Numbered from the stretch's first letter, positions 47,286-56,219 are shown. The stretch: 64,000 nt of DNA from Vreelandella neptunia (GCF_000712975.1 NZ_JHQL01000001.1:724625-788624); one strand, 5' to 3'. Numbers and translations: made by a program. Notes: generated by a model from the letters alone, not told the origin.

Positions 47286-48156
47286 CGTGATTCGTCGGCA
47301 AACGCCTGCCGCACGGCTGTTGCGTGCTGTGCTTTATGGCGTACTTATCGTGGCGGGGCTGTTTTATATCCTGCCGCTGGTGGTCATGCTGATGACCTCT
47401 ATCAAACCATTGAGTGAAATCAGCGCGGGGACGCTCCTGTCGCTGCCACAAAACCCAACCCTTGAACCCTGGGCAAAGGCTTGGGGAGAAGCGTGTACCG
47501 GTATGCGCTGTGAAGGTGTCGGCGGTTATTTTTGGAACTCCTTTGCGATTGTGATTCCTGCGGTGTTGATCTCCACCACGGTCGGGGCGCTAAACGGCTA
47601 TGCGTTGACTAAATGGCGTTTTAAAGGCTCTGAGTTGGTCTTCGCCTTGATGCTATTTGGCTGCTTTATTCCGTTTCAGGTGGTGCTGCTACCCATGGCA
47701 CAAACCCTGGGCTGGTTGGGGCTATCAAGCTCCCGTGCAGGGCTGATTTTGGTGCATGTGGTCTTTGGCATCGCCTTTACTACGCTGTTTTTTCGCAACT
47801 TCTATGTTGGTATTCCTAACGAACTGGTCTCGGCGGCGAAGCTGGATGGCGCGGGGTTCTTCCGCATTTTCTGGCGCATTTTATTGCCGGTTTCCGCGCC
47901 GATTATTGTGGTGTCGGTGATTTGGCAGTTCACCCAGATTTGGAACGACTTTCTGTTCGGCGTGGCGTTTTCTGCCCATAACACCCAGCCGGTGACGGTA
48001 GCGCTTAACAATCTGGTGAATACGTCCACCGGTGTGCGTGAGTACAACGTCGATATGGCCGCCGCAATGATTGCAGCACTGCCAACGCTGGTGGTGTATG
48101 TGCTGGCCGGAAAGTATTTCGTGCGCGGGCTGACGGCAGGCTCCGTGAAAGGCTAA
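47278..48156 (+). CDS. gtsC: Sugar ABC transporter permease (GtsC-like)
   Basis: This second permease, of MalG/UgpE type, has 292 residues and six helices. The EAA motif reads ELVSAAKLDGAGFFRIFWRILLPVSAP near 182-208. The region LSEISAGTLLSLPQNPTLEP after helix 1 is typical of carbohydrate permeases. It is followed by a 184-base spacer with a repeat element before the ATPase gene. Confidence 0.9.
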   Translation: MANVIRRQTPAARLLRAVLYGVLIVAGLFYILPLVVMLMTSIKPLSEISAGTLLSLPQNPTLEPWAKAWGEACTGMRCEGVGGYFWNSFAIVIPAVLISTTVGALNGYALTKWRFKGSELVFALMLFGCFIPFQVVLLPMAQTLGWLGLSSSRAGLILVHVVFGIAFTTLFFRNFYVGIPNELVSAAKLDGAGFFRIFWRILLPVSAPIIVVSVIWQFTQIWNDFLFGVAFSAHNTQPVTVALNNLVNTSTGVREYNVDMAAAMIAALPTLVVYVLAGKYFVRGLTAGSVKG

Positions 48157-48194
48157 TAACAACTAAGTGAATGGCAGCAACCATTTCTAGACGG

Positions 48195-48295
48195 TCAGAA
48201 GCAGCCCTCGGCGGGGGCGCTGTGAACCCATCCATGGGGGCTACTTTCGCCATCCATGGCGAAAGACCCCCGCTACGGGCGGCTTTTGACCGATC
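48195..48295. repeat. Inverted-repeat element with two internal CCATCCATGG-type hairpins
   Basis: The left end (about 48197-48220, AGCAGCCCTCGGCGGGGGCG) is similar to the reverse complement of the right end (AGCCGCCCGTAGCGGGGGTC, about 48266-48285). Inside are CCCATCCATGGG (about 48228-48239) and CTTTCGCCAT-CC-ATGGCGAAAG (48244-48265), a perfect 10-bp stem. It fits a small dispersed, REP/MITE-like intergenic repeat, but no second copy is in this window. Confidence 0.6.
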
Positions 48296-48340
48296 CAACT
48301 AAGTGGAGTTTGTCAGTCGCTTTACAATGGGATTTTCATT

Positions 48341-49462
48341 ATGGCAGCGTTAGAAATTCACAACGTGCGCAAAGAGTTCGGCAGCGAGCGGGTGCTGAAA
48401 GATGTCAGTATTTCGATTGATTCCGGTGAATTCCTTATTTTGGTGGGGCCATCTGGCTGTGGTAAGTCCACGCTGATGAACGCCATCGCCGGGCTGGAGC
48501 CGGTGACGAGCGGCAATATCTATATCGACGGCGAAGACGTCACTTGGCGCACACCTGCTGAGCGGGATATTGCCATGGTGTTTCAGTCCTACGCGCTGTA
48601 CCCGAGTATGACCGTGCGGCAAAACATCAGCTTTGGCCTGGAAATGCGCAAGGTGCCCAAAGCCGAGCGTGTCGGTGCCGTAGAACGCGTGGCCGATCTA
48701 CTGCAAATCTCCCACCTGTTGGAACGCAAGCCTGCCCAGCTTTCCGGTGGTCAACGTCAGCGGGTAGCGATGGGGCGGGCGCTGGCCCGTGAACCCAAGG
48801 TGTATCTGTTTGATGAGCCGCTATCCAACCTGGACGCAAAACTACGGGTGGATATGCGCACCGAGATTAAAAAGCTCCACCAGCGCTTAGGCACCACGAT
48901 TGTTTACGTCACCCACGACCAAGTTGAAGCAATGACCCTGGCCGACTGCATTGCGGTAATGCGCGATGGCCATATCTTACAGCTTGGCAGTCCCGATGAG
49001 GTGTATAACAACCCGGTCGATATGTTCGTCGCGGGCTTTATGGGATCACCATCGATGAACTTTATTCGCGCGACGCTTGAAGGGGCGGGAGATGGCTATG
49101 CATTGCGGATTGCCACGCCTGACGAAGACGATGTCCTGCTACCATGGCCCTCTGAACGCAACGCAGCGGGGCTCGTGGAGCAGCTGAATAAGCCGATTAT
49201 CCTCGGGCTGCGACCAGAACACTTCAGCGAAGAAGATGTGCGGCTAAGTGAGCCGGCGGAAGGGACGTTAATGGAGGCCAAGGTAAGCGTCGTTGAGCCG
49301 ACCGGTGCCGATATTTTGCTACGCCTGCCGCTGGGTGAGCAGGAAATCACTGCCAGGGTAGGGCCTAAGTGCGCCATTGCACCCGGCGAACGCTTGTCGC
49401 TGCGCGTCGATATGGCTCGTGCTGTGCTATTTGATGCCGAGACTGAACAGCGTTTGGCGTAA
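48341..49462 (+). CDS. gtsD: Sugar ABC transporter ATP-binding protein (GtsD/MalK family)
   Basis: This ATPase has 373 residues. Walker A is GPSGCGKST, the signature is LSGGQRQRVAMGRAL, Walker B is VYLFDEPLSNLD and the switch His is in TIVYVTHDQVEAM. The C-terminal MOP/TOBE-like regulatory domain spans about 240-373, as in MalK and UgpC. It energises gtsBC. The spacer to gtsC holds a repeat element, so its expression level may differ from the permeases. Confidence 0.93.
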   Translation: MAALEIHNVRKEFGSERVLKDVSISIDSGEFLILVGPSGCGKSTLMNAIAGLEPVTSGNIYIDGEDVTWRTPAERDIAMVFQSYALYPSMTVRQNISFGLEMRKVPKAERVGAVERVADLLQISHLLERKPAQLSGGQRQRVAMGRALAREPKVYLFDEPLSNLDAKLRVDMRTEIKKLHQRLGTTIVYVTHDQVEAMTLADCIAVMRDGHILQLGSPDEVYNNPVDMFVAGFMGSPSMNFIRATLEGAGDGYALRIATPDEDDVLLPWPSERNAAGLVEQLNKPIILGLRPEHFSEEDVRLSEPAEGTLMEAKVSVVEPTGADILLRLPLGEQEITARVGPKCAIAPGERLSLRVDMARAVLFDAETEQRLA

Positions 49463-49469
49463 CTAAAAC

Positions 49470-49512
49470 GCCCTCCCACAAAGGCATTAAGCATTACTTG
49501 ATGGGAGGGTGC
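49470..49512. terminator. Terminator-like hairpin between gtsD and ycjF
   Basis: CCCTCCCA (49471-49478) pairs with TGGGAGGG (49502-49509), and outer G-C pairs extend it. The loop is long (23 bases) and there is no T-run. It lies between convergent genes. Confidence 0.5.
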
Positions 49513-49530
49513 TTAGCTTACGAAATGTGC

Positions 49531-50568
49531 TTACTTTTGAGGGCGTGTGGTGGGAGCGGCATCTTTATCGAGCCGTTTGATTTGCCGCCACAGATCTTGG
49601 CGGAGATCGGCCAGCTTGGGTTGTTCTTCATCGGTAAAGGCCACCGGGCGGCATAGGCGCTGGGCGCGTAGCCCTAAACGGGCGCTCAGTAGGCCTGTGG
49701 CCAAGCCTTGGCCCGCGCGGGTGGAAAGCCTACCTGCCAAATCCAGTGAAAGCATATCCATGCTGGCGTCAGTGGCGAGTTCACTGGCCCCGGCAAAGGC
49801 CATGTTATGCAGCACATTACGGAAAAGCCTTAGTCGGCTGGCGTAACCAAGCTCAAGCCCGTAAAGACGGCAGAGCCTGTCGACCATGGCAAGGCTGCGC
49901 CAAGCCACCAGAGCCATATCCACCAATGTAAGCGGGCTGATAGCCACCATAATGGCTGTTTCGCCGGACATACGGGTAATCAGGCGTTGGGCTTCACGGT
50001 CACTAGGTGCCAGTAGGTGGTAGCGCAGCAGTGTTTGTATCTCTTCACCGCTGTGGTGGGGCTGGCAGGCGCGTTGAAATGCCTGCCAATGAGGATCATC
50101 GTCGCCCAGTTTTAGCTGGCGCTTCAGCTGCTCTGCCATGGATTGGGCTTGCTTAGTAGAGCGCTGTGGCAGTTCGGCAAGGTCATGGCGTAATTGGTCG
50201 TGGCGCTTTAAGCGGCGCAGACGGCCAAGCTCTTTCAACAACGACAGACCACCTAAACCGATCAAGCTAATGCCAAACAGCTGCCAGGCCATGGACATCC
50301 ACTGTGACTGGGCAACGGCGTCTGGAATGCCGGTGGCCAGTTCTACGCTGCCCAAAGTGGCACCGCCGACCAGGGCAAACATCAGCCCCCAACGGCGCTT
50401 TCGGGGCGTGCTCAGGCTCGCTTCCGGAAGTGCTTTGACGTCTGCCTGGGTCGTCAGCGGCTGATGCGATTCAGTCGCGGCAAAACTTTCACGCTGACGC
50501 AACTGCTCGGGGCCAGGGACGGATGCTTCTTCTGTCTGGAAATCTCGGCGCGGCTGAGGGTTGCTCAT
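49531..50568 (-). CDS. ycjF: YcjF-like membrane protein (TIGR01620 family)
   Basis: This 345-residue inner membrane protein has two hydrophobic segments (about 61-80 and 92-112) after a polar N-terminus, then a coiled, Arg/Leu-rich region, and a C-terminal YcjF domain with ELATDASMDMLSLDLAGRLS and RAGQGLATGLLSARLGLRAQ. Partner of YcjX in stress responses; the exact function is unknown. Its ATG overlaps the ycjX stop by 4 bases. Confidence 0.88.
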   Translation of the reverse strand: MSNPQPRRDFQTEEASVPGPEQLRQRESFAATESHQPLTTQADVKALPEASLSTPRKRRWGLMFALVGGATLGSVELATGIPDAVAQSQWMSMAWQLFGISLIGLGGLSLLKELGRLRRLKRHDQLRHDLAELPQRSTKQAQSMAEQLKRQLKLGDDDPHWQAFQRACQPHHSGEEIQTLLRYHLLAPSDREAQRLITRMSGETAIMVAISPLTLVDMALVAWRSLAMVDRLCRLYGLELGYASRLRLFRNVLHNMAFAGASELATDASMDMLSLDLAGRLSTRAGQGLATGLLSARLGLRAQRLCRPVAFTDEEQPKLADLRQDLWRQIKRLDKDAAPTTRPQK

Positions 50569-51953
50569 ATCAGTTTATCTCCAATCAGCCAGTCGATAGC
50601 GGCGTCCATACGGATGTGTGAAAGCGCTTCGCTGTCAACAGACATTGGGCGAAAGCTAGGAAAGTCGAAGCCCTGTTGCTGCCAAAAGTCGGGTTTTGGA
50701 AGGCGGTTGGGCACATCACCTGGGTAGACCAGCACATCTTCGCCTTCCAGGGTGGTGCCTTTTAGTGCGGGGGTGCGTTTACCTTCGTGGAGCACTTCAC
50801 GGGCCTCAGTGGCGCGTATGGCTGCCAGTGACAATGCTTTCACCGGGATGTCGGCAAAACGCAGATCTTTAAGCGGTTCAGCAAGTAACGCCTCCAGCAG
50901 TTGCACAACATGGGCGTGCTGATCGGGCGTCACGTGATCAGCTTTGGTGGCGGCAATGGCGAGGCGGTCAATCTTCGGTGCAAACAGGCGCGTCAGCAGG
51001 CTGCGCTTGCCGTAATCGAAGCTTTGCATCAGTTGGCGCAACGCACGGGAAAGGTCTTCAAAGCGTTCCGGCCCTGCATTAAGCGCACCAAGCACATCGA
51101 CCAACACAATCTGACGGTCGAAACGACGGAAATGGTCACGATAAAAGGGCCGCACCACTTGCTGTTGGTAGTAGCGAAAGCGTGCTGCCAAGGTGGCGTA
51201 AATACTAGTATCGGGTAGTGCTTCCAAGGTTTCTTTCGATGCATTTAATTCAGGTAGCGGGAAGAATTGCAGTACTGGCGCGCCATCTAGCTCGCCTGGA
51301 AGCAAAAAACGTCCTGGCTGAAGATCTGAAAATCCTGCCTGTTTGGCCCGGCGAAGGCCTTGGGCATAGGCATCTGCGAGCGCTGCCAGTTTAGCTTCAT
51401 CGGCCTCGGCGGCAGGGTCTAGTTGTTCCGCCTCCGCTAACCATTCGTTGAATAACACCTTCCGGTGCGGTCCTTCATGCAATGACTGCGCCTGGCACCA
51501 GCTGTAAAAGTCGTGCTGTAACAGAGGTAAATCCAGCAGCCACTCGCCTGGGTAGTCGAATAAGTCGAGGGTTAAGTGGGCAATATCTGGGGTGAACCAG
51601 CCTTGTTGGGCAGGGCGGTAACGCAGCTGTAAGCGCAGTTCACTGATGCCACGGGTGGGCTCTGGCCAGCGCGGTGGGGTGTCGCGCAGCGCCGCCATGC
51701 CAGGGTCATAGGGGAAGCGTGGCACACCAAGGTCGGGTTGGTTAAGACGTTGTGCACCAAGCAAACGGCCCTCTCGGGCAGCAGGCAGTAAATCTAACTG
51801 AGCTTCCACTCCCGCGTGGCGTAGCTGGTTAACTAACGATGTTAGAAACGCAGTTTTTCCTGCTTGAGACAGGCCCGTCACGGCCAGCCTTAATTGCCGG
51901 TCACGGCCTCGCTCTAATAAATTGCTCAGTTCGCGACTTAACGGCTGGCGCAT
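50565..51953 (-). CDS. ycjX: YcjX-family P-loop GTPase/ATPase
   Basis: This 462-residue protein of the YcjX (DUF463) family has the P-loop GLSQAGKTAFLTSLVNQL near 28-45. LDLFDYPGEWLLDLPLL (about 137-153) and QIVLVDVLGALNAGPERFEDL (about 286-306) are family hallmarks. The E. coli relative is an envelope-stress (Psp-linked) GTPase; no psp genes are seen here. Operon order is small membrane protein, ycjX, ycjF. Confidence 0.9.
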   Translation of the reverse strand: MRQPLSRELSNLLERGRDRQLRLAVTGLSQAGKTAFLTSLVNQLRHAGVEAQLDLLPAAREGRLLGAQRLNQPDLGVPRFPYDPGMAALRDTPPRWPEPTRGISELRLQLRYRPAQQGWFTPDIAHLTLDLFDYPGEWLLDLPLLQHDFYSWCQAQSLHEGPHRKVLFNEWLAEAEQLDPAAEADEAKLAALADAYAQGLRRAKQAGFSDLQPGRFLLPGELDGAPVLQFFPLPELNASKETLEALPDTSIYATLAARFRYYQQQVVRPFYRDHFRRFDRQIVLVDVLGALNAGPERFEDLSRALRQLMQSFDYGKRSLLTRLFAPKIDRLAIAATKADHVTPDQHAHVVQLLEALLAEPLKDLRFADIPVKALSLAAIRATEAREVLHEGKRTPALKGTTLEGEDVLVYPGDVPNRLPKPDFWQQQGFDFPSFRPMSVDSEALSHIRMDAAIDWLIGDKLI

Positions 51954-51957
51954 CCTA

Positions 51958-52146
51958 TCAATTCCTTATTAATACAACCTGGGAAAGCATGGGTAAGGTG
52001 GCGATAATAAACCCCACCACTGCGAGGCTATACCCTGGCCAGCGGCGCTTCATTTTCTGAGCAAGTGTTAAACCAATTAAGCATACCACCATGCCGATGA
52101 GGTTAAAGGCAAGCGTGGCAGCCTCCAGCCATTGCTGTGGATCCAT
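51958..52146 (-). CDS. Small two-helix membrane protein upstream of ycjX
   Basis: This 62-residue protein begins MDPQQWLEAATLAFNLIGMV and has two hydrophobic segments (about 9-28 and 38-60) separated by the basic stretch QKMKRRWPGY. Its ATG has GGGAGA 4-5 bases upstream, a good ribosome site. It ends 4 bases before the ycjX ATG, so co-translation with ycjX is likely. I do not recognise a family; the context points to a membrane partner of YcjX/YcjF. Confidence 0.65.
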   Translation of the reverse strand: MDPQQWLEAATLAFNLIGMVVCLIGLTLAQKMKRRWPGYSLAVVGFIIATLPMLSQVVLIRN

Positions 52147-52207
52147 CGTGTCTCCCGTGAAAATATTTGGTTGCCTTGATCATAACAAAGCGTTGATGAA
52201 CCGAGGG

Positions 52208-53077
52208 TTAACCGCGGCTTAATGTCGTACCTAGCAGGTGTTGTGCACCGGGGACTAGCCATACTGGGTCTAGGCGGGTGTTAGCAGCTTCGACGCACAA
52301 AAAATGACGTGCCGCGTCGGCAGGCGTATCGGTGGGCAAATCGCTGTCTGGGTGCCACACTACGGTTGAATCGCTGGATTGTTTGGCAATACGAAGAGTG
52401 CGCTTTCCATCGTTCAACAGTACGGTCTCGTTGGTGTGATAAATACGGTCGACGGCGCCGCGAACGGCCAGTGTGCCCTGCTGTTGGTCTTCTGCAAAGC
52501 CGCGCAGCTTGTCTAGGTAACGTGCGCCAGCCAACCCTTCTATACGGCACTGGTGTACATCATGGACAGCCACATAGGTATGAAGTGCACCGCTGGTTTT
52601 GACCGGTGCTTCACCAATATTTTCGCTGATCAATTCGACGTTCAAGCGTTGGGCGTTAGCCTGAATGATGACGCGCGCGGTTAGCTGGCTATGTAAGGAG
52701 TCAACAGGAGAGAGGTGAACTTCAATACCTTCAGCATGATCATCAACCGCATCTAAGCGCCACTGAGCGTGACGAGCAAGCCCGTGGAAAGGGCCGTTAC
52801 GGTCAGGACTTTCATCGGCATAACGCTCATCGCCAAACCAGGGCCAGCACAACGGAATACCACCACGAATCGCGCCAGGAAGCGCCTGTGGCGTGGGTGT
52901 AACCCAAAGCCAGCCAGTGTCACCGTCGGGTTGAAAGTGCAATACTTGTGCGCCCTGTAGACTCACCGCCATTTCTCCCCAAGCCATCTTGAAAAGCACT
53001 ATGTCGCGCCCCTGCCAAGTTACCTGTTGGTGGCCGTCTATATCAGACAGTAATTGCTTGAGAGAATCGGGAATCAT
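52208..53077 (-). CDS. D-hexose-6-phosphate mutarotase (YeaD-like aldose epimerase)
   Basis: This 289-residue beta-sandwich enzyme interconverts anomers of glucose-6-phosphate. Family features: GAQVLHFQPDGDTGWLWVTP near 40-60, GGIPLCWPWFGDE (about 73-85), the catalytic His in LHTYVAVHDV and Glu in FLCVEAANT. AAGGAAA precedes the ATG at 53077. In Pseudomonas a similar gene accompanies the gts glucose operon; here it is nearby but separated by ycjXF and not co-transcribed with gts. Confidence 0.88.
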   Translation of the reverse strand: MIPDSLKQLLSDIDGHQQVTWQGRDIVLFKMAWGEMAVSLQGAQVLHFQPDGDTGWLWVTPTPQALPGAIRGGIPLCWPWFGDERYADESPDRNGPFHGLARHAQWRLDAVDDHAEGIEVHLSPVDSLHSQLTARVIIQANAQRLNVELISENIGEAPVKTSGALHTYVAVHDVHQCRIEGLAGARYLDKLRGFAEDQQQGTLAVRGAVDRIYHTNETVLLNDGKRTLRIAKQSSDSTVVWHPDSDLPTDTPADAARHFLCVEAANTRLDPVWLVPGAQHLLGTTLSRG

Positions 53078-53236
53078 AGGGTTTCCTTATAAGAGCGGGC
53101 ATCAAGTAGGCAGAACAGTTGCGCCGTGTGCTATGGTAGGACAAGCAATAGTTATACGTAAAACACTGCGGATAAAACGTTGCAGTTAAGATGTTATAGG
53201 TAAAACCCTGACGAAAGTGAACATCAAGGAGGCACT

Positions 53237-53479
53237 ATGGGCTTTATTGCGTGGTTGATTATTGGTGGTTTGGCTGGCTGGATCGCTGGCAACATCATGC
53301 GTGGCGGTGGTTTTGGCATTTTAGGCAATATTGGTGTCGGTATTGTTGGCGCACTGCTCGGCGGGTTTTTATTTAGCTTGTTAGGTCTGCAAGCGGGTGG
53401 CTTTATCGGCTCGTTGGTGACCGCAACTGTCGGTGCAGTTGTGTTGTTATGGATAATCAGTAAAGTTAAAAGCGCTTAG
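53237..53479 (+). CDS. GlsB/YeaQ/YmgE-family stress-associated membrane protein
   Basis: This 80-residue membrane protein is very glycine-rich, with three hydrophobic segments and the family pattern WLIIGGLAGWIAGNIMRGGGFG followed by GNIGVGIVGALLGGFL. Family members are induced in stationary phase and by osmotic or acid stress; the molecular role is unknown. A strong AAGGAGG lies 6 bases before the ATG and a good terminator follows. Confidence 0.92.
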   Translation: MGFIAWLIIGGLAGWIAGNIMRGGGFGILGNIGVGIVGALLGGFLFSLLGLQAGGFIGSLVTATVGAVVLLWIISKVKSA

Positions 53480-53503
53480 CGTAGCCAACCTAGTGCATTA
53501 TTT

Positions 53504-53536
53504 GCTGCCCGGCCCTGTGCCGGGCAGCGCTGTTTT
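53504..53536 (+). terminator. Terminator of the YeaQ-like gene
   Basis: GCTGCCCGGC and GCCGGGCAGC (53504-53513, 53519-53528) form a 10-bp perfect stem with loop CCTGT, followed by GCTGTTTT. Confidence 0.85.
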
Positions 53537-53606
53537 GAGCGCTTGGTTTTAGCCTCGTTTTAACGCTTCTTCTCTATCGGCCTTAGCGCCACTTTCCGTT
53601 ACACTA

Positions 53607-53676
53607 TGTCCTTTTGGCGATGTCCTTTTAGCGATGCCCTTTTGACGATGTCGCTATAGCGACGTCTCTTTTTTTT
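53607..53676 (+). repeat. 14-bp tandem repeats running into a terminator hairpin
   Basis: TGTCCTTTTGGCGA (53607-53620), TGTCCTTTTAGCGA, TGCCCTTTTGACGA, TGTCGCTATAGCGA and CGTCTCTTTTTTTT follow each other with a 14-base period. The last two form GATGTCGC-TATA-GCGACGTC plus TCTTTTTTTT, a convincing Rho-independent terminator ending at about 53676. Confidence 0.8.
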
Positions 53677-53753
53677 TAAGTGGCCTCTCCTAGTAGGCTA
53701 CTCCCCTTTTTTATAGCGTTTATTAATAGCTTCCTGTTTCTTAGAGGTGTCTT

Positions 53754-56219
53754 TTGGCCGATGCACTGAATGCCTGGTGGGCTCAACAGCTTGTGCTGTG
53801 CGATTGGGCCTTTACGCCGCATCCACTAACGGTGGATGCGGGAGCAGCCGAACAACGTCTGCTACAGCTAGGTATTGCACACCGTGGCGAGCTGGCTGAT
53901 CAACTCTTTTTCGCCCTCGATGCCCCAGCCAGTGAGGCTGATCGACTATTGGGGGCGCTAGAGTGGACAGCGCTAGCAGGCGCAGCAGGCTGGCTGACAC
54001 AATCTCAGGCGCAAACGTGGGCACACCATATTACCCGCCGTATTACGTCTGATTACAGTGACCTGCGTGCTTGGCTTTCCGATCTGCGCCGTGCGCTTGG
54101 CGTGAAAGGGTGGGAAACAGGTGCAGATGACCGGTTTATTGATGCCTGCCAAGCATTAGCGCATTTAGAAAGTGAAGGCGAAGGCATTACGTGGGAAGCC
54201 CTTGTAACCGCCTTGGCTCAGTTGCCTGAACCGCAGGCGCTATGGCCGGAAGACCCGTCAGCACAGCCGTGGCGACTATGTGCACTATTTCGTTCTATAG
54301 TCAGCTATCCAGCAAGTACTGCTGACTGGCCTGATGCCACCCAGTGGCTGGCGCGCATTTGGCAAGTTCACGACCGGGATCAGTTGCTTGAAGTAATGCT
54401 GTGGCTAAGCGCCCAGGGAGAGCGGCAGAGTTGGGACATCGAGGCCCGTGAACTGCTCACGATGGATCATGCTCAACGCCAAGAGTGGCAGCGGAGTGCT
54501 GTTGCAGATGCCCCTTATGCACCTGTGTTGACCACATTTGTTAGTCAAGGGGAGCCATTGGAGTGGGCCGCGTGGGATTGGCTACGACTGGTGGAGTTGG
54601 CATGGGCAGGCGCTTGCTGTGGCTGGTTAAGCCAAGCGGAGGCTGATGATCTCGCAGCGCATGCGGCTGACTTAATAAGTCGGCGCTACCATGATTGGTA
54701 TGCGGTGCTGAAAGCTTACATGCGCGGCCAAAGCCTATTTGAAGGAGTAGACCGGCGTGGTATGACGCCTAGTACTCGACATAAGCTGCTGACGCAGGCG
54801 CTTCACAGTCCGTGGAAATGTCCGCTAGGAGCATTGTTGAATGAGCCAACGCTGAGCGCTTCTCGCGAACGTATTAAACAGTGGAGAAATACTTCTCATC
54901 ATTGGTTATTGGCCCTGGCTAGCGTGCGAGAGCCTGATGTGATGCTACGTCAGTTGAATCCATCAGCGCCTATTTCAGAGCAGCGCCGTGCTGAGGCGGC
55001 GGTCTATCTTCAGGATTCGTTAGGTCTGCATGCTGACGAGGGGCACCAAGCACTAGCGCGCTACTGGCTGCCTGCCCAGGCCCACCATCTTAATCAGCTT
55101 GCCGCAGATGCCGTTCATGGCGTAATGCCGCCGTCGCAGACACCTTTTGGTCAACCTACGCCTGACGAGCTAAAGCAACGTAACGCCGTAAAAGGGGTTA
55201 GCCGTCACGCTGCTACTATCCATATGGCAGAGAAGTTTGCGTTCTACCTACACATGGCGCTGGATAGTAGCCTGTTTGAGCGTGAACCACTGATGACGCA
55301 TGCCAGTGCGTTGCGGAGTTGCCTGTGTCGCTTTTATGCCACGCCAAAGCGTTTGCTAGAAGCATGGTTTGCCTGGGAAAGCTGCCTACCAGAGCCGGAG
55401 CACGATTCATTAATCAACGAAATTGCCTGGCACTTAGAAGACCCCGGTAGTCTTTTTCATTGGTTGAATTGGCGTCCTGATGCATGGTGTGAACCTGGCG
55501 AGCGGCCAACGCTTAGTCATTTTACGGCCATGTCGTTGGTTGGGCCTCTCAATAGTGCCGTGTGGAGCGAGCCTCAAGTGGAGAGTCCCAGAGAGTGTGC
55601 TGATATCCGTGAGTGGGTAGAAAGCCATTATCATCTGACGAGTGCTGATGACATGCAGGACTTTTTGACCTTCATGCTGGAATCTGGGGATCGTCAGGAG
55701 TACCAGATTAACTATGCGCCTTACACACTTAACCCTGAACGTTTAGATGCCGAAATCGCTATTTTAGAGTCGGGTGAGTGTGCCGAGGAGGAGCGTCATC
55801 ATCTGCTTCGTTTACGCAGGGTACAAAGTAATGAAGATGGTTGTAATGATGTTGATATGGCTGCTTGGGACATTGCTCAATTAGTTGATCTCGCAATTGC
55901 CGCGCGCCAGCTGGGTTGGTTAGACCGCCAAGCGTTTGCTGACGTGTTGGATCGGGCTTATAAGTTGGCGGCTGACCACTATTCTGGCTGGCAAGAGTAT
56001 TCAGCGGGAATGTACGCTGGTTTTTCATTTTTTATGGGCGACACACCTGAGCGAGAAAGTTTTCTGGCGGGGTTTCGACAGGCATTAGTCGCGTGGTTAT
56101 GTGGTGCGCCTATATTGGCTGGCCCTTGGGCGAGTCTTGATTTTCCAGGTAATAAACCGCGTCATTTTGCACCGCTGCATATTGATACGCTGCCAGGCGA
56201 TCAGCGAATCTTGCATTGA
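53754..56219 (+). CDS. Large DUF1266-type protein with repeated domains
   Basis: This 821-residue soluble protein starts at TTG 53754, 6 bases after AGAGG; no ATG is near. It has no signal peptide. Two regions match the DUF1266 (YbeU/YbeR) pattern: AAWDWLRLVELAWAGACCGW with RRYHDWYAVLKAYMRGQSLF (about 272-329) and AAWDIAQLVDLAIAARQLGW with DHYSGWQEYSAGMYAGFSFF (about 703-760). A third, weaker copy is at about 67-115 (LEWTALAGAAGWLTQSQAQT, SDYSDLRAWLSDLRRALG). The protein is rich in Trp. Function is unknown; E. coli relatives are uncharacterised. It is monocistronic. Confidence 0.75.
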   Translation: MADALNAWWAQQLVLCDWAFTPHPLTVDAGAAEQRLLQLGIAHRGELADQLFFALDAPASEADRLLGALEWTALAGAAGWLTQSQAQTWAHHITRRITSDYSDLRAWLSDLRRALGVKGWETGADDRFIDACQALAHLESEGEGITWEALVTALAQLPEPQALWPEDPSAQPWRLCALFRSIVSYPASTADWPDATQWLARIWQVHDRDQLLEVMLWLSAQGERQSWDIEARELLTMDHAQRQEWQRSAVADAPYAPVLTTFVSQGEPLEWAAWDWLRLVELAWAGACCGWLSQAEADDLAAHAADLISRRYHDWYAVLKAYMRGQSLFEGVDRRGMTPSTRHKLLTQALHSPWKCPLGALLNEPTLSASRERIKQWRNTSHHWLLALASVREPDVMLRQLNPSAPISEQRRAEAAVYLQDSLGLHADEGHQALARYWLPAQAHHLNQLAADAVHGVMPPSQTPFGQPTPDELKQRNAVKGVSRHAATIHMAEKFAFYLHMALDSSLFEREPLMTHASALRSCLCRFYATPKRLLEAWFAWESCLPEPEHDSLINEIAWHLEDPGSLFHWLNWRPDAWCEPGERPTLSHFTAMSLVGPLNSAVWSEPQVESPRECADIREWVESHYHLTSADDMQDFLTFMLESGDRQEYQINYAPYTLNPERLDAEIAILESGECAEEERHHLLRLRRVQSNEDGCNDVDMAAWDIAQLVDLAIAARQLGWLDRQAFADVLDRAYKLAADHYSGWQEYSAGMYAGFSFFMGDTPERESFLAGFRQALVAWLCGAPILAGPWASLDFPGNKPRHFAPLHIDTLPGDQRILH

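Noticed and set aside
48195..48295. Insertion sequence or integrated mobile element in the gts operon
   Set aside because: No transposase frame and no room for one. Only a small non-coding repeat is supported.
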